Origin: JANQQC01 sp965262255
GTDB taxonomy: Bacteria; Pseudomonadota; Alphaproteobacteria; Caulobacterales; Hyphomonadaceae
NCBI GenBank assembly: GCA_965262255.1
Contig: OZ253505.1
Location: 2,914,001 to 2,978,000, forward strand
DNA: 64,000 nt
Direction of reading: 5' to 3'
Below are positions 63,464 through 64,000 of this stretch, piece by piece; the stretch's first letter is position 1; every line of letters begins with the position of its first letter. Position numbers and translations under genes: made by a program. The notes under the pieces were generated by a model that saw only the letters and a list, made by a program, of their open reading frames with translations, was not told the origin of the DNA and did no database searches.

Positions 63464-64000
63464 ATGTTTGACCTGATTAATCGACGCCTAGAAGGCTACA
63501 ATTTCTCCTCGGACAGGCTAAAGGATCAAGCCCTTCGCGAAATCGTACAAGAAATCGCTTTATATGGTCTTTCGATGTCAGATTTTTTCGACCATGCTCT
63601 GTTTCATGGTGGGACAAGTTTAAGGATTATCCACCAAATTCCTCGATTCTCAGAAGATTTAGATTTCATGTTAAGGAAATCCAATCCTGATTTTCCTTGG
63701 CAAAAATACGTCGATCAACTAGAACGAACGTTTAAAATGTTTGGCATCGATTGCGAAATTCAAACGAAAGGCAAGTTGGATTCCAACGTCCGAAAAGCGG
63801 TTCTGAAAGACAATTCGATCACGAGACAAATCAATCTTTCCTTTGATAATCGTGATCCTGGACAAAAAATGCGTATCAAACTTGAAATTGATATTCATCC
63901 CCCCTCCTATTCGGGCGAAGCAGAATCCACTCTAACATTTCCACAGCCTCACCGTATAAGGCATCAAGACATAGAATCAAATTTTGCGCTCAAGATTTGT
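63464..64000 (+). CDS. AbiEii-type nucleotidyltransferase toxin, N-terminal part
   Basis: Cut by the window edge after 179 codons. ATG 63464 with AAGGAGG 7 bases upstream. FHGGTSLRIIHQIPRFSEDL followed by DFML carries the GS...D-x-D-type nucleotidyltransferase motif of AbiEii/AbiGii toxins (GGTxLR, SEDLDF). These toxins transfer nucleotides to tRNA or other targets and give phage-defence or plasmid-maintenance effects. Complete gene would be about 280-300 residues. Confidence 0.88.
   Translation, partial: MFDLINRRLEGYNFSSDRLKDQALREIVQEIALYGLSMSDFFDHALFHGGTSLRIIHQIPRFSEDLDFMLRKSNPDFPWQKYVDQLERTFKMFGIDCEIQTKGKLDSNVRKAVLKDNSITRQINLSFDNRDPGQKMRIKLEIDIHPPSYSGEAESTLTFPQPHRIRHQDIESNFALKIC

Noticed and set aside
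1..64000. CRISPR arrays, rRNA genes, replication origin
   Set aside because: No regularly spaced short repeats, no rRNA-like conserved blocks and no DnaA-box cluster were seen on reading.

Overview
The window looks like a chromosomal stretch of a low-GC, probably aquatic alphaproteobacterium; order and genus cannot be fixed from sequence alone. The main evidence is gene order. nuoM-nuoN-birA-coaX-rnj-mce-DUF1467-proS-lolC/E-lolD is a classic alphaproteobacterial string. xseA/purD sit divergently, surA-pdxA-ksgA are in order, and pcm-tolC-valS is another alphaproteobacterial block (here without the popZ/DUF2497 gene often found between tolC and valS).

Layout. 1-9562: one plus-strand housekeeping run (complex I end, biotin ligase, pantothenate kinase, RNase J, methylmalonyl-CoA epimerase, prolyl-tRNA synthetase, lipoprotein export). 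9563-16711: peroxiredoxin, SPFH/NfeD membrane pair, xseA, purD, an FkbM methyltransferase and an APH-like kinase. 17179-27726 is a minus-strand accessory block. It starts upstream with a 1667-residue secreted Rhs/YD-repeat protein, continues with two paralogous lipoproteins, and ends with an MBL-fold hydrolase, a flavin monooxygenase and a DUF2783 protein. Between these lie remnants of a tandem duplication: a 5' fragment of the MBL gene and a broken third lipoprotein copy. 27814-33102: acetate-type symporter with its DUF485 partner, a TonB-dependent receptor and a hotdog thioesterase. 33103-36104: a MITE-like inverted repeat, a coiled-coil membrane protein and about 1.3 kb with no gene. 36105-43108: acyl-CoA and aldehyde metabolism, interrupted at 38.6-39.8 kb by a graveyard of mobile and defence genes (decayed IS481-type transposase, two frameshifted small membrane genes, the tail of a restriction-modification methyltransferase). 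43098-48787: ksgA-pdxA-surA, threonine aldolase and an SDR.

49056-52652 is the most unusual part. A ~213-bp element with long complementary ends and conserved internal hairpins occurs twice, flanking a membrane protein gene, tRNA-Asn and tRNA-Cys. The second copy is split by a complete IS481-family element inserted at TCTAGA, which is duplicated on both sides. 52725-61381: pcm, tolC, valS, a 42-residue membrane peptide, a TauD-like dioxygenase, valine-degradation enzymes (HIBYL-CoA hydrolase and 3-hydroxyisobutyrate dehydrogenase) and a lipoprotein cytochrome c. 61509-64000: a tyrosine-phosphatase-like gene and an AbiE-type toxin-antitoxin pair, cut by the window edge.

Candidates for something undescribed are the two-repeat lipoprotein family beside the Rhs protein (possible immunity or partner proteins, inferred only from position) and the duplicated structured element around 49-52.6 kb.
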